Assembly (NCBI GenBank): GCA_023381645.1
Contig: JAMCRJ010000054.1
Span: 1-64,000, forward strand
Direction: 5' to 3'
DNA: 64,000 nucleotides
DNA from: Gammaproteobacteria bacterium
GTDB taxonomy: Bacteria > Pseudomonadota > Gammaproteobacteria > Acidithiobacillales > Acidithiobacillaceae
Shown: positions 25,383 to 34,534 of the stretch, piece after piece
How the letters are laid out: each line of letters begins with the position of its first letter
How positions within the stretch are numbered: the stretch's first letter is position 1
The notes under the pieces: generated by a model
Database searches by the model: none
Seen by the model: the letters and a program-made list of their open reading frames with translations, nothing else
Told to the model about the DNA's origin: nothing
Made by a program: the position numbers and the translations under genes

Positions 25383-25901
25383 TCACTTCTGCTGTAATGC
25401 CTGCAGAATCTCGTCCATCGGCTCCTGCCCGGAAACAACGCCCTGGTATTTGTCGATCACCCGCCCTTCCCTGTCGATGATCACCTGCGTGGGTGTAACC
25501 ATGATTCCGCCCACTGCACGGGTGAGGGCGCCACTTTGATCCACAGATAAGGGATAAGTCACATGGGCCATGGCCGCGGCGGCCAGGCTTCTGGACCTGG
25601 ACGATCCCGGCGTGGCGATGCCTACCACCACCAGGCCCTGCGCGCGGTAGGTCTGATAAAGTCGTTCCAGATCGGGCAGTTCCTGGATACAGGGCGGACA
25701 GTCGGGAGACCAGAAATTCAATACCACGACCTTGCCGCGCAGCGCCGTTATATCCAGGGTTTTGCCACCCACCAGCGGAATGGGCGTCGTTACCACATCG
25801 GATTTATGAAGCATGGGCTTAATAAGGCTGATCCACAGCAGGAATGCGCCGATCATCGCGATAATGACGACTTTGGCCATAGGCCAAACAGTTTTTGACA
25901 T
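25383..25901 (-). CDS. TlpA/ResA-like membrane-anchored thioredoxin
   Basis: The 172-aa protein has an N-terminal membrane anchor (KVVIIAMIGAFLLWISLI) and a periplasmic thioredoxin fold with VVVLNFWSPDCPPCIQELPD, so the redox motif is CPPC. The later cis-proline strand is VTPTQVIID. It probably reduces or oxidises disulfides or persulfides in the periplasm. It is the last gene of the minus-strand copy of the doxDA cluster, after a strong terminator, so its expression may be partly separate. Confidence 0.88.
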   Translation of the reverse strand: MSKTVWPMAKVVIIAMIGAFLLWISLIKPMLHKSDVVTTPIPLVGGKTLDITALRGKVVVLNFWSPDCPPCIQELPDLERLYQTYRAQGLVVVGIATPGSSRSRSLAAAAMAHVTYPLSVDQSGALTRAVGGIMVTPTQVIIDREGRVIDKYQGVVSGQEPMDEILQALQQK

Positions 25902-25920
25902 GATGGTATGTTATCTCCCC

Positions 25921-25954
25921 AAAAATAGCCCCCGCTTTACGCGGCGCGGGGGCT
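25921..25954 (-). terminator. Intrinsic terminator after doxDA copy 2
   Basis: Read on the minus strand, AGCCCCCGC pairs with GCGGGGGCT over 9 bp with a 10-base loop and is followed by ATTTTT. It stands between doxDA copy 2 and the TlpA-like gene, so transcription of the latter depends on readthrough or its own promoter. Confidence 0.85.
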
Positions 25955-25974
25955 GTCCGGATAGCCGGGAGATG

Positions 25975-27057
25975 TCAGCGTTGCAGGGGTATGGTCCAGA
26001 CGCTGCCATTTACCGAATTCAGCTTGAGCGTATAAGTACCCACCGGCAGCTTCAGATCGCTCGTCGCCGGGGGCAGGGTAATGGTAGCCTTGGAACCCAC
26101 CGGGCCGGTTATCCCGTATTTACCGATATGAATTTTTTGATAATCATAGTCGTTTTTCAAGGCCGTTTTGGGCAAGGCGGCAAGCTTGGCGCTATCCCAT
26201 TCCTCGACCACACTGCCATTCCGGGTGTCGACGAGCGTCACATGCAGCACGTTGGATGGTGCTTCGGGGGTGCCCGCGTCCACATAGGCATGGAAGGTCA
26301 CTGTGCCGTCCCCTTGCAGGCGACCGTTGGAGAGGGACCAATGATGTTTGGAGGGGCTCACGGGGCCGCCATGGAAAGGGGTGACCACCGAGCCGCGATA
26401 GTAGCTGTAGGTGCCGACGATGAAAGCGACGGCGATCCAGAACAGCACCAGCGCGAATTTCTTGTAGGCCTGATCGCTCAGGGGCAACGGCAAACTGCCG
26501 CCCATCCAGCGAAACCACCCTTTTTGGGCTAGGCCAGGCTTTTTCGCGAGGAGCCAGTTGTCCAGGGAATAAGCGCCTCCGCCCACCAGCAAGAGCGTCA
26601 CGCCCATGGCAAAGTTGGACGCAGCCATGGTCCATTCGTCTATGCAGGTAGCCCCCTGCCAACCGAACAGGAGCATCAGCACGAAGGACAAGCCGATGGT
26701 GCTCAGGGCGGCGATGCGCGTCAGCAGACCCGTGATGAGCATGAAGCCCGCAAACAGTTCTACCAGGCTGAAGACGATGACCCCGACATAGAGCAGAACG
26801 AAATGCTGCAGCAGGAAGGAGACGAGATGCTCCGTGCCCAGCAGGGCACCCGGCATGGCCGTCTGAAACTTATAGGCCATCCAGTGCCCGCCACCCCACG
26901 CATCCAGCTTTTGCGGGCCGTAGATAAACCGTCTGGTGCCGCCGCCCCAGTAAATCCAACCCTGTACAAAACGCACTGCGAGCAGCCCTATCGCCGCCAG
27001 GCGCCATCCTCTATCCACTGAAAATGTACTGCCGTTTACGCTCGTTGCACTACCCAT
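25975..27057 (-). CDS. doxDA: Thiosulfate:quinone oxidoreductase DoxDA, copy 2
   Basis: The 360-aa enzyme starts at the ATG at 27057, preceded by AGGAG. It is closely similar to copy 1 through the DoxD part (RFVQGWIYWGGGTRRFIYGP and LFGWQGATCIDEWTMAASNF are identical) and less so in the DoxA part (for example FHAYVDAGTPEAPSNVLHVT against FHAYVDSGVAAEPSNVLEAA). Divergence in the periplasmic half could reflect different partners or substrates. It belongs to a Tat-protein / binding-protein / DoxDA block on the minus strand that mirrors copy 1. Confidence 0.95.
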   Translation of the reverse strand: MGSATSVNGSTFSVDRGWRLAAIGLLAVRFVQGWIYWGGGTRRFIYGPQKLDAWGGGHWMAYKFQTAMPGALLGTEHLVSFLLQHFVLLYVGVIVFSLVELFAGFMLITGLLTRIAALSTIGLSFVLMLLFGWQGATCIDEWTMAASNFAMGVTLLLVGGGAYSLDNWLLAKKPGLAQKGWFRWMGGSLPLPLSDQAYKKFALVLFWIAVAFIVGTYSYYRGSVVTPFHGGPVSPSKHHWSLSNGRLQGDGTVTFHAYVDAGTPEAPSNVLHVTLVDTRNGSVVEEWDSAKLAALPKTALKNDYDYQKIHIGKYGITGPVGSKATITLPPATSDLKLPVGTYTLKLNSVNGSVWTIPLQR

Positions 27058-27078
27058 GATCTTTCTCCTGATGATCCG

Positions 27079-27094
27079 GGGGGGCATGCCCCCC
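27079..27094. other. G/C palindrome between binding protein 2 and doxDA 2
   Basis: GGGGGGCATGCCCCCC is a perfect 16-bp palindrome just before the ribosome site of doxDA copy 2. It has no T run. It occupies the same place as the terminator-like hairpin at 23016-23043 in copy 1, so a hairpin here seems to be a kept feature. Confidence 0.6.
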
Positions 27095-27109
27095 TAAAGC
27101 GCGCGTGGA

Positions 27110-28126
27110 TCACTTCCCCTGGGTATACGGCTGAAAGCCATACTCTTCGAAGATGTGCAGGGCTGTTGGCGACTTGAGGAAGTTTACCCATGCCTCTGCC
27201 CATTTGGGGTGAGGCGCATCCTTGACCGCAGCAGCCGCATAGATGGCCTTGGTATTGAACTGGGCCGGAATTGCCACGTTGCCGATGGGATTGCCGATTT
27301 TTTCCTGGAAGATGGCTTCGGATTTCCAGGTTACTCCGGCAACGGCCCTTCCCTGCATCAGGAACATGGGACTCTGGCGGTGGTGAATTTCCGTCAGAAT
27401 GGTTTCGCCGTTCTTTACCTTGGTGTCATACACCGCGGTGGCCAGTGCCGGTCCACCCGCCTTCGTGAGGCTCATCTTGATTTGCCGGGCGATGCCCTCC
27501 CATGCGGGATTGGGCATGACCAGCCGCACTCCGGGTTTGCCCAGATCCTGGAGTCCGGTGATGTGGGCCGGGTTGCCTTTGGGAACCATGATGGTGAGGT
27601 CGTTGGTGACATAAGGCACCGCCGGCCCCTTCAGCAGACCGTGCTGGACGTAATAGTCCACTTTCTGCAACCCTGCGGCGTATACGTCGGGCTTGACCGT
27701 CCAGGTCATGTTTCCCACGGTGATGGTATTGCCACGTTCCATCTGCCGGATCAGCAAGCCCGGCGGAATGGTCTCGTAATAGATTCTGCCTTTGATCTCC
27801 GGGTGCTCCTTCTCAAACGCGGCCACCAGCGGTGCCATGGCAAAAAAGTAGTTACCCCCTACGAAGATGCTCAACTGCGGGTTGTCGATGCTGCCATGAA
27901 AATCCGGCAGGTTGTCGACTTCCGGGATGGTAAAATCGAGGCCTTTTGAGGTCGCCGGATTGTTGGCACCATTTTGCCAGGGAGGGAATACCTGGCTCTT
28001 CGTGCCCTGAAACTCGCCCGAGGCACCCCAGCCGTTGTCCGCCGCCAAGGCGCAGGTGCCAAAAACCATCAGGGAGGCGGCTGCCAGCAGTGGGGCCAGC
28101 CGTAGTGTGCTGCTTCTCGTCATCAT
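27110..28126 (-). CDS. Periplasmic oxyanion-binding protein, copy 2
   Basis: The 338-aa precursor has a Sec signal (LAPLLAAASLMVFGTCALAA). The mature part is highly similar to copy 1, sharing VPYVTNDLTIMVPKGNPAHI and PNPAWEGIARQIKMSLTKAG. GAGGAG precedes the first ATG. As in copy 1, no ABC permease or ATPase accompanies it. The two copies differ mostly near the N terminus of the mature protein and around VYAAGLQKVDYYVQHGLLKG. Likely a periplasmic thiosulfate or sulfate binder working with DoxDA. Confidence 0.85.
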   Translation of the reverse strand: MMTRSSTLRLAPLLAAASLMVFGTCALAADNGWGASGEFQGTKSQVFPPWQNGANNPATSKGLDFTIPEVDNLPDFHGSIDNPQLSIFVGGNYFFAMAPLVAAFEKEHPEIKGRIYYETIPPGLLIRQMERGNTITVGNMTWTVKPDVYAAGLQKVDYYVQHGLLKGPAVPYVTNDLTIMVPKGNPAHITGLQDLGKPGVRLVMPNPAWEGIARQIKMSLTKAGGPALATAVYDTKVKNGETILTEIHHRQSPMFLMQGRAVAGVTWKSEAIFQEKIGNPIGNVAIPAQFNTKAIYAAAAVKDAPHPKWAEAWVNFLKSPTALHIFEEYGFQPYTQGK

Positions 28127-28144
28127 ATCGCTCCTCTTGATCTA

Positions 28145-28960
28145 CTATTTTGCGTACTGAAAGCCGGCCAACTGCAGTTCCGGCAAGGTACCTACCACCC
28201 CCGGCGTCAGGATGACACCGGGAATGAGATGGTTGGTAAACTCGGCCGCCATCTGTTCATGGCTGAGGCCATCGGGATTGATGCCCTTCTTGATCACGCC
28301 CTCGGTGATTTCCCAGATGCCGTTGTGGCAGCCCAGGAAAACGGCGCCGCGACGCTGCAATACCGTGACACTGTTGTCCCCCGGAGAGAATACTCCTTCT
28401 GGATTCTCAAAGCTGGTGGGGTCGGCCGCCGCCGCCGGCGGTTCTTTGATCCATTCATTGTCTTTCCATTTTCCGCCGGTCATCTGCGTTAAGTATTTGT
28501 TCCAGATGAAATCGTCGTACAGGGCCCAGTGGGCGCTGCCATGGGTTGCCGATACGCAGAGGAAATCCGGATGCCTGAACGCCCAGACCTGCACATTCAT
28601 GCTGTTGCGCATCAAGTTCAGCCACGGACTGGAAACGTCGGTATTATCCCAGACCTGTTTGGGGCCACCGGCGTAATGGATGATCTCCCGCAACGCCGCA
28701 TCATCCCATTCATCGGGTTTGGTGAGGATCATGGGAACCGTTTTGAAGTCGCGCCGCCGCGGCGTTTTGGCCAGGCGTTCGCTGAGTTCCTTCAGGCTCC
28801 TGGCACCAGCGGGCAACAAGTTGCCGGGATTCCCGCTCAGGCCGGCCGCTACGGCGCTCGTCTGGGTACCCACCGCACCCACAACAGCCAGGGCTCCGGC
28901 GCCCCACAATGCCTGTTTCATGGCGTCGCGACGACTCAGCAGATTTTGCTCGTTACTCAT
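28145..28960 (-). CDS. Tat-exported DsrE-like periplasmic protein, copy 2
   Basis: The ATG at 28960 is preceded by AGGAG. The twin-arginine signal is SRRDAMKQALWGAGALAVVG. The mature protein matches copy 1 through FKTVPMILTKPDEWDDAALR, HYAGGPKQVWDNTDVSSPWL, VLQRRGAVFLGCHNGIWEIT and GVVGTLPELQLAGFQYAK. The single conserved Cys in FLGCHN is present. It leads the minus-strand core block and is separated from the binding-protein gene by only 18 bases. It also follows the DUF302-like gene by 34 bases. Confidence 0.75.
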   Translation of the reverse strand: MSNEQNLLSRRDAMKQALWGAGALAVVGAVGTQTSAVAAGLSGNPGNLLPAGARSLKELSERLAKTPRRRDFKTVPMILTKPDEWDDAALREIIHYAGGPKQVWDNTDVSSPWLNLMRNSMNVQVWAFRHPDFLCVSATHGSAHWALYDDFIWNKYLTQMTGGKWKDNEWIKEPPAAAADPTSFENPEGVFSPGDNSVTVLQRRGAVFLGCHNGIWEITEGVIKKGINPDGLSHEQMAAEFTNHLIPGVILTPGVVGTLPELQLAGFQYAK

Positions 28961-28994
28961 GGTTCTCTCCTTTGGGTGTGCCAAACTACACGGT

Positions 28995-29465
28995 CTACTG
29001 TTTTTGCGCAGCATGAAGGGCGTCCAAAACGGATTCGTCGGCTTTCTGGCCAACCGCCCGCGCCGGGGTGTTATCCGTCAGCAATGCACCACGCTGGAGA
29101 TAGTAGGCGGTGGTTTTGCCGTTTATCTGGACCAGCGACAGGGTGAGCGGACAGAGACTCGTGGCGGCGGGGTCGGTGCGCAGGTAGCCGACAATGGAGC
29201 TGGACTGGCATACGACCAACAGCCGCTCGGCCTGGATGTCCGGAGGAATCCGGGCGGCAAGCTGCGGGTTGCCCTTGTGAATGCGGGGAAGCACGTTCAG
29301 ATTGTCCACTACCTTGAAGTGGCGCTCCGTCAGTTGCTGGCTGATTTTGACGGCGGCAATGTCCGCAGGCATGGCAAAAGAGGTGCTGATTATGGCTGGC
29401 GCGGCGCTGGCCGTATCCATGGCCAGGCAGGCAAGAGTAGAGAGAAAGAACAGTTTTTTCCACAT
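28995..29465 (-). CDS. Small periplasmic DUF302-like protein
   Basis: The ATG at 29465 gives 156 aa with a Sec signal (MWKKLFFLSTLACLAMDTAS). The body TSFAMPADIAAVKISQQLTE, RHFKVVDNLNVLP, ERLLVVCQSSSIVGYLRTDP and QINGKTTAYYLQRGALL matches the DUF302 fold (a ferredoxin-like sandwich with a conserved strand '-L-L-V-F/V-x-x-P/S'). A Cys lies in the conserved strand. DUF302 proteins often accompany sulfur-oxidation genes. The role is unknown. It lies between the beta-barrel-like gene and the Tat-protein gene. Confidence 0.65.
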   Translation of the reverse strand: MWKKLFFLSTLACLAMDTASAAPAIISTSFAMPADIAAVKISQQLTERHFKVVDNLNVLPRIHKGNPQLAARIPPDIQAERLLVVCQSSSIVGYLRTDPAATSLCPLTLSLVQINGKTTAYYLQRGALLTDNTPARAVGQKADESVLDALHAAQKQ

Positions 29466-29509
29466 GTAAAGAGTCTCCGGAAATGGGCAAAACATCGGTT
29501 GGGAAAGTG

Positions 29510-30289
29510 TCACTGGAATCTGTGCATCACCCCGATATAGGCGCGGGAGTCATCCACCTCCTGTGGCGAAACAGCTTTCGTGTGGCTGACATAGTCTACG
29601 CCGGACAAGATATCCCAGCCCTGCCCGATCCCGTAATGGCCATGCACACCCAGTGTCAGATACGATCCGTTCCGCCAGGAGTACCGGTACCTGGAAACGG
29701 GCGCAAGCTCCAGGCCGCTCTGGTCGGCAAGGGCACCGGTGCCGTAACGCGGAAAGGCCAGGTGCAGCGGCCGCCTGGACACATAGGGGTTGTGGTTCAC
29801 ACCGGCTATGGGATGGGGCCTGCCGGGATGGTGACGCAGGAGGGCGATGGCTCTGTGGCCCGGCCTCAGACGGATGCGGAGGGTACGTTTGGCCCGCCGA
29901 TGAGCGGGTTTCCGGTGCGCTGATTTTCTGGCGAGGAATCGTTGCTTCTGTGGCGCGCGGGTCCAATCTGCCAGCGGGTTTTCAGGGCATCCGGGGAAAA
30001 TGCATAGCCCGCCTGATAGCGGCGACGCCTGGGCAGCGCCGACGGCGGGAGGTATCGCCGCAGACGTTCCTGCATTCCCCTCGACGCTGGGCGCGGGTCC
30101 GCCCAGTCGCTGCGCGCTGTCGGCCTTCATGGCCGCGTCAGCGCCGACCGGTCCCATGGAGGTAAGCATCGCGACGCCACAGAGTGCGAATAACCGCAGG
30201 GGCAAATCATCACCCCCTGTCCGCCGGCGTTTCAGATCTTCGGAAACCCGTTTCTTACCGCGCATGAAGAAGACGGTTCGCCGTATCAT
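29510..30289 (-). CDS. Exported protein with beta-barrel-like C terminus, unknown function
   Basis: The ATG at 30289 lies 3 bases after the stop of the YeeE-like gene, so translation is coupled. The N terminus is basic followed by LRLFALCGVAMLTSMGPVGA, a likely signal segment. A Pro/Arg-rich middle precedes a C-terminal part with alternating aromatic strands: LELAPVSRYRYSWRNGSYLT, LGVHGHYGIGQGWDILSGVD and a last strand AYIGVMHRFQ. It looks like a small outer-membrane barrel module of about 100 aa. No family recognised. Confidence 0.55.
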   Translation of the reverse strand: MIRRTVFFMRGKKRVSEDLKRRRTGGDDLPLRLFALCGVAMLTSMGPVGADAAMKADSAQRLGGPAPSVEGNAGTSAAIPPAVGAAQASPLSGGLCIFPGCPENPLADWTRAPQKQRFLARKSAHRKPAHRRAKRTLRIRLRPGHRAIALLRHHPGRPHPIAGVNHNPYVSRRPLHLAFPRYGTGALADQSGLELAPVSRYRYSWRNGSYLTLGVHGHYGIGQGWDILSGVDYVSHTKAVSPQEVDDSRAYIGVMHRFQ

Positions 30290-30292
30290 CGC

Positions 30293-31351
30293 TCAACGGG
30301 TTTCCATCTCGTTGACCCCGACGATCCGGGGTGAGGGCGGGATAGGCACTGCCTGGCGTATCCGGTAAAAATAATGACCGGTTATCAGGAATGCCGCGAA
30401 TACGACCACGGCGAACACCAGGCTGCTGACTGCCAGTTGCATTCCCCCGGAAATCACATGGCCAGAGGTGCATCCGCCGGCCATGCGCGCCCCGAAGAGG
30501 AGCAGGAAGCCGCCGACGAACGCCCAGAAAAAACGCTTGGCCGGCTTGGGACCGTGGTACCGCACCCACAACTCGGGCACGCTGGAGATGCGAAAGCTGC
30601 GGTGCAGCAGGGCAAACACCAGCCCGGCCAGAAACGCCCCGGTGAGAAACCATAATTCCCATGCGCCTGACACCGCTATGGCGGTCCGGTAGGATTCCGC
30701 GCCCAGGTCGGTAAGGGCCATGGCCGCATAGGGAAAGGCCGTGGATGCGCCCATGGGGTGACCGGCGACAAAGGGCAGGGCGAGTACGCAGTTGAGCAGC
30801 GCCAGACCCACGGCGGCGTGCAGCCAGCGCCAGTCATGATGCTGTAATTTCTGCAAATACAAGGCGATCCCCATGAACAGGATCGCCACGGCACTGGTGA
30901 CAATCCAGAACAGGGTGTCATCGGGCAACAGACTGCGGACAGACAGGGCGCCCAGGTTCGGGCCGAGAAGGGGATTTATGGAAGGGTAGACCACGGCAAA
31001 AACCAGCGCGCCGCACAAACCGCCGATGATGCCGGCCAGGGCGTCGAGGTTGCCCTGGCCCAAGGATATGGCGACGGTGCCGGGACAATAGCCGAGTACG
31101 GCCATGCCCACGCCGAAGAGCAGTCCGCCCACGACCACGCCGACGAGGATCAGGGGCTTGACGTGGTAGTCCGCCCATCCCAGGAGGATCTCGGACTGCA
31201 GCAAAAGCATCCCCAGGCCGATAGTGAAGGCCATGGTTTTGGCGACGGCGAGATTTTGCAGTACCGCCATGCCCGCTATGGTATTGAATCGGTTCAGGCG
31301 CGCATATTGCAGAATCGCCCCGAACATGAAACCCCAAACGATGGTCTCCAT
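30293..31351 (-). CDS. YeeE/YedE-family sulfur-compound transporter
   Basis: The 352-aa membrane protein starts METIVWGFMFGAILQYARLN, with GAGGAG before the ATG. The two family motifs with conserved Cys are present: AVLGYCPGTVAISLGQG in the first half and ARMAGGCTSGHVISGGMQLA in the second. YeeE/TsuA takes up thiosulfate using such Cys motifs. Some YedE relatives act on other sulfur species or in selenium metabolism. Here it heads the minus-strand sulfur cluster, so thiosulfate or sulfide uptake is likely. It is transcribed with the next gene by stop-start coupling. Confidence 0.88.
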   Translation of the reverse strand: METIVWGFMFGAILQYARLNRFNTIAGMAVLQNLAVAKTMAFTIGLGMLLLQSEILLGWADYHVKPLILVGVVVGGLLFGVGMAVLGYCPGTVAISLGQGNLDALAGIIGGLCGALVFAVVYPSINPLLGPNLGALSVRSLLPDDTLFWIVTSAVAILFMGIALYLQKLQHHDWRWLHAAVGLALLNCVLALPFVAGHPMGASTAFPYAAMALTDLGAESYRTAIAVSGAWELWFLTGAFLAGLVFALLHRSFRISSVPELWVRYHGPKPAKRFFWAFVGGFLLLFGARMAGGCTSGHVISGGMQLAVSSLVFAVVVFAAFLITGHYFYRIRQAVPIPPSPRIVGVNEMETR

Positions 31352-31545
31352 ACGCTCCTCACATCTTGTAACAGGCATAGGAGGAAACCCCACCTTGCCA
31401 CTTTCTTTATATCAATCAAAATAGCCTATTGTTCAGCTCTGGCAAATATAATTAATCTATGGGCTGATCAGCGACTATAGGGTGCTGGACGATGTGCGGC
31501 GACCGGCAGTCATTCCGGAGAATCAACAGACGTCCCGGTTGCTGC

Positions 31546-32208
31546 TCAGGACATGCGGACGTGTACCAGACCGGGAAACAGGGCGGCCAGACCATTGGCG
31601 ATGAAGGTCACGGCAATGGCGGCGAGCACCAGCCCGAAGATGCGGGTAGAGATGTTGATGCCCGTCACCCCCAGCCGGCGAGACAGGGGCTCCGCCAGGC
31701 GCAGCGCCGCATAGGCCACTCCGGCGATTACCAGGATGTCGATGATCAGCAGGCCGCTGGCCAGCCACGACGCATTTTTGTGGTGGGCAATGATCACGGT
31801 GACCATGGTGCCGGGACCCGCGAGCAGCGGGATAGCGAGAGGGACTACGGCGACGGCCTCTTTCTGCATGCCCTCGGCGGCTTCCTCCGGGGTGTGGCGA
31901 TAGCGGCTGGACTTGGCCTGCAACATATTGAAGGCCAGCAGCATGAGTACCATGCCGCCCGCCACCTGAAAGGCGGCGATGCTGATCCCGAAGAATTGCA
32001 GGATATACTCTCCCAGGAACGCCGACGTAAGCAGTACCACGGCGACGGCGCGCGACGCCAGCTTCGCCGTGGCGAGTTGTTGTTGTGCGTCTTCATCGCT
32101 GGTCAGGGCAATGAAAATCGGGATGGCGCCGACGGGATTGAGGATCGCGAGCAGGGCGATGAGCGTCTGCAATGCACTGTGCAGTTCAGCGGCGACGGGC
32201 ATCTGCAT
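31546..32208 (-). CDS. MarC-family integral membrane protein
   Basis: The 220-aa protein has six predicted helices. Family motifs are LIALLAILNPVGAIPIFIAL, the second half's VPLAIPLLAGPGTMVTVIIA, and the end IFGLVLAAIAVTFIANGLAA. MarC (UPF0056) proteins are of unknown function. An early link to multiple antibiotic resistance was withdrawn. The ATG at 32208 is used. The frame continues further upstream without a family match. It is transcribed away from fmdB-aspS. Confidence 0.88.
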   Translation of the reverse strand: MQMPVAAELHSALQTLIALLAILNPVGAIPIFIALTSDEDAQQQLATAKLASRAVAVVLLTSAFLGEYILQFFGISIAAFQVAGGMVLMLLAFNMLQAKSSRYRHTPEEAAEGMQKEAVAVVPLAIPLLAGPGTMVTVIIAHHKNASWLASGLLIIDILVIAGVAYAALRLAEPLSRRLGVTGINISTRIFGLVLAAIAVTFIANGLAALFPGLVHVRMS

Positions 32209-32313
32209 CGCTCCCGTGCCGCTGGTGCTGGCACAAGGCCCTTGAAAATTGCGGCGTGAGGTCGTATTTAATAGGCATCTTTTGAAGCAACAACCTGATA
32301 CGGAGTCGATACA

Positions 32314-32574
32314 ATGCCTACTTACGAGTATGTATGCAAGGACTGCGGGCACCGCTTGAGCGTCGAGCAGCGCATGAGTGACCCCCGTCTGACGGATTGC
32401 CCCCATTGTGGAAAGCCGGGGCTGGAGCGGCAACTGAGCGCCGGGGGCTTCGCCCTGAAGGGCTCCGGCTGGTACCAGACCGATTTCAAGGGTGGCTGCA
32501 ACAAGGCCGGCGAGAGCAAGCCGGAAGCCGCCGCTGTGCCTTCCTGCCCCGCGGGAGGTTGCGCCTGTCATTGA
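32314..32574 (+). CDS. FmdB-family zinc-ribbon protein
   Basis: The 86-aa protein begins MPTYEYVCKDCGHRLSVEQR and continues LTDCPHCGKPGLERQLSAGG, giving two CxxC pairs that bind zinc. The C-terminal Lys/Pro-rich tail ends SCPAGGCACH. FmdB-type regulators are often found next to aspS, as here (84 bases before it). The regulatory role is known for amidase genes in a methylotroph and is otherwise undefined. Confidence 0.9.
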   Translation: MPTYEYVCKDCGHRLSVEQRMSDPRLTDCPHCGKPGLERQLSAGGFALKGSGWYQTDFKGGCNKAGESKPEAAAVPSCPAGGCACH

Positions 32575-32657
32575 CGCGGCGCGCGCGGCAAGGCTAGATT
32601 GTGCGCGGGCCTCCCGGTCGGGTGGCCCTTTTCTTGTTGACTCATACGGGACGCAGC

Positions 32658-34448
32658 ATGCGGACACACTATTGTAACGGCATTCACGAAGGCCTGATCG
32701 GCCAGACGGTCATCCTCTGCGGCTGGGCGCAACGGCGGCGCGACCACGGCGGCGTCATTTTCATAGACCTGCGGGACCGCGAAGGTCTGGTGCAGATCGT
32801 CGCCGATCCGGACCAGGTCGACGCCTTCGCGGCCGCCAACGAGTGCCGCAGCGAGTTTGTGCTGCAGGCCGAGGGTGTTCTCCGCGCCCGTCCCGAGGGT
32901 ACCGAGAATCCCCACATGCCCAGTGGCAAGGTCGAGCTGGCCGCAGCGCGCATCCGTATTCTCAACCGATCCGAGCCGGTCCCCTTCCCCCTGGATGAGG
33001 AAGACATCGCCGAGAACCTCCGGCTCAAGTATCGCTATCTCGACCTGCGCCGTCCGGAAATGCTCCATCGTCTGCGCCTGCGCCATCAGGTCACCCGCTT
33101 CGTGCGCGGCTACCTGGACAGTGCCGGCTTTATCGACGTGGAAACCCCCGTCCTCACCCGCTCCACCCCCGAAGGGGCCCGTGACTATCTGGTGCCGTCG
33201 CGCACCCAGCCGGGACACTTTTTCGCGCTGCCCCAGAGCCCGCAGCTCTTTAAGCAGCTTCTGATGGTGGCGGGACTGGACCGCTATTACCAGATCACCA
33301 AGTGTTTCCGCGACGAAGACTTGCGGGCCGATCGTCAGCCGGAATTCACCCAGATCGATATCGAGGCCTCGTTTGTCGACGAAGAGACCGTCATGGGGAC
33401 TGCCGAGCCCATGATTCGCGGGCTGTTCGCCGAGGTGTTGGGCGTGCGGTTGCCCGATCCCTTCCCGCGGATGACCTACCGGGACGCCCTGCGCCGCTTC
33501 GGCGTCGATCGCCCCGATCTGCGCAATCCGCTGGAATTGACGGAACTCACCGATCTCGTGCGCGCTGTGGACTTCAAAGTGTTCCGCGAAGCCGCTGAAC
33601 GTCCGCATGGGCGGGTGGCCTGCCTGCGGGTGCCCGGCGGCGCCCAGCTCAGCCGGGCGCAGATCGATGCCTACACCCAGTTCACCGCCATCTACGGAGC
33701 CAGGGGTCTGGCCTGGATCAAGGTGAATGCCCTGGATCAGGGTAACGAAGGCCTGCAATCCCCCATCGTCAAGTTCCTGCCGGAAAGTGTCCTGAGCGAA
33801 ATTCTCCGGCGCAGCGGCGCGGCGGCGGGCGATATCCTCTTTTTCGGTGCGGATACCGCCAAAATCGTCAACGAAGCCCTCGGCAACCTGCGTAACCGTG
33901 TGGCTGCTGATCTGGGTTTGCTGGAGGGCGAATGGTGCCCGGTCTGGATCACCGACTTCCCCATGTTCGACTATGACGACAAGGAGGATCGCTGGACTTC
34001 CACCCATCATCCCTTTACCGCGCCGCAGACGGAACACCTGGAAACCCTCGGTCAGGACCCCGGCAATGCCCTGGCGCGAGCCTACGATCTGGTGCTCAAT
34101 GGCAACGAGATCGGCGGCGGCAGTATCCGCATCCATCAGGAGGCGGTACAGGAAAAGGTCTTCGCCGCCCTCGGCATCGGGGCGGAAGAGGCCCGGGACA
34201 AATTCGGCTTCCTGCTCGACGCCCTCCATTATGGGGCCCCGCCCCATGGCGGTCTGGCTTTCGGGCTGGATCGACTGGTGATGCTCCTGTGCGGTGCCGA
34301 GACCATCCGAGACGTGATCGCCTTTCCCAAGACGCAGAAGGCCGGTTGCCTGCTTACCGAAGCCCCCGGCACCGTGGCCGACAAACAGCTTCAGGAACTC
34401 GGCATCCGCCTGCGTCCGGGCGTCGGGGCCGGTGTTGCAACTCCCTGA
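32658..34448 (+). CDS. aspS: Aspartyl-tRNA synthetase
   Basis: The enzyme charges tRNA-Asp. The 596-aa bacterial-type protein starts [20 protein letters not shown]. It has an N-terminal OB fold for the anticodon, class II motif 2 [20 protein letters not shown], a GAD insertion domain, and motif 3 [13 protein letters not shown]. The [11 protein letters not shown] stretch is the flipping-loop neighbourhood. Whether it is discriminating or also makes Asp-tRNA-Asn was not judged. It is followed after 86 bases by nadA. Confidence 0.97.
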   Translation: MRTHYCNGIHEGLIGQTVILCGWAQRRRDHGGVIFIDLRDREGLVQIVADPDQVDAFAAANECRSEFVLQAEGVLRARPEGTENPHMPSGKVELAAARIRILNRSEPVPFPLDEEDIAENLRLKYRYLDLRRPEMLHRLRLRHQVTRFVRGYLDSAGFIDVETPVLTRSTPEGARDYLVPSRTQPGHFFALPQSPQLFKQLLMVAGLDRYYQITKCFRDEDLRADRQPEFTQIDIEASFVDEETVMGTAEPMIRGLFAEVLGVRLPDPFPRMTYRDALRRFGVDRPDLRNPLELTELTDLVRAVDFKVFREAAERPHGRVACLRVPGGAQLSRAQIDAYTQFTAIYGARGLAWIKVNALDQGNEGLQSPIVKFLPESVLSEILRRSGAAAGDILFFGADTAKIVNEALGNLRNRVAADLGLLEGEWCPVWITDFPMFDYDDKEDRWTSTHHPFTAPQTEHLETLGQDPGNALARAYDLVLNGNEIGGGSIRIHQEAVQEKVFAALGIGAEEARDKFGFLLDALHYGAPPHGGLAFGLDRLVMLLCGAETIRDVIAFPKTQKAGCLLTEAPGTVADKQLQELGIRLRPGVGAGVATP

Positions 34449-34534
34449 AAGGGCGGGCGCTTGACGGCCGGTGGACGGCTTCGTAACGTGAACGGATATT
34501 TTTGCACGCGCAATAGCGCCTGAGAGGGTCGGTT

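Noticed and set aside
32568..34247. Long minus-strand frame of 559 codons opposite aspS
   Set aside because: It is fully antisense to aspS and without recognisable domains.
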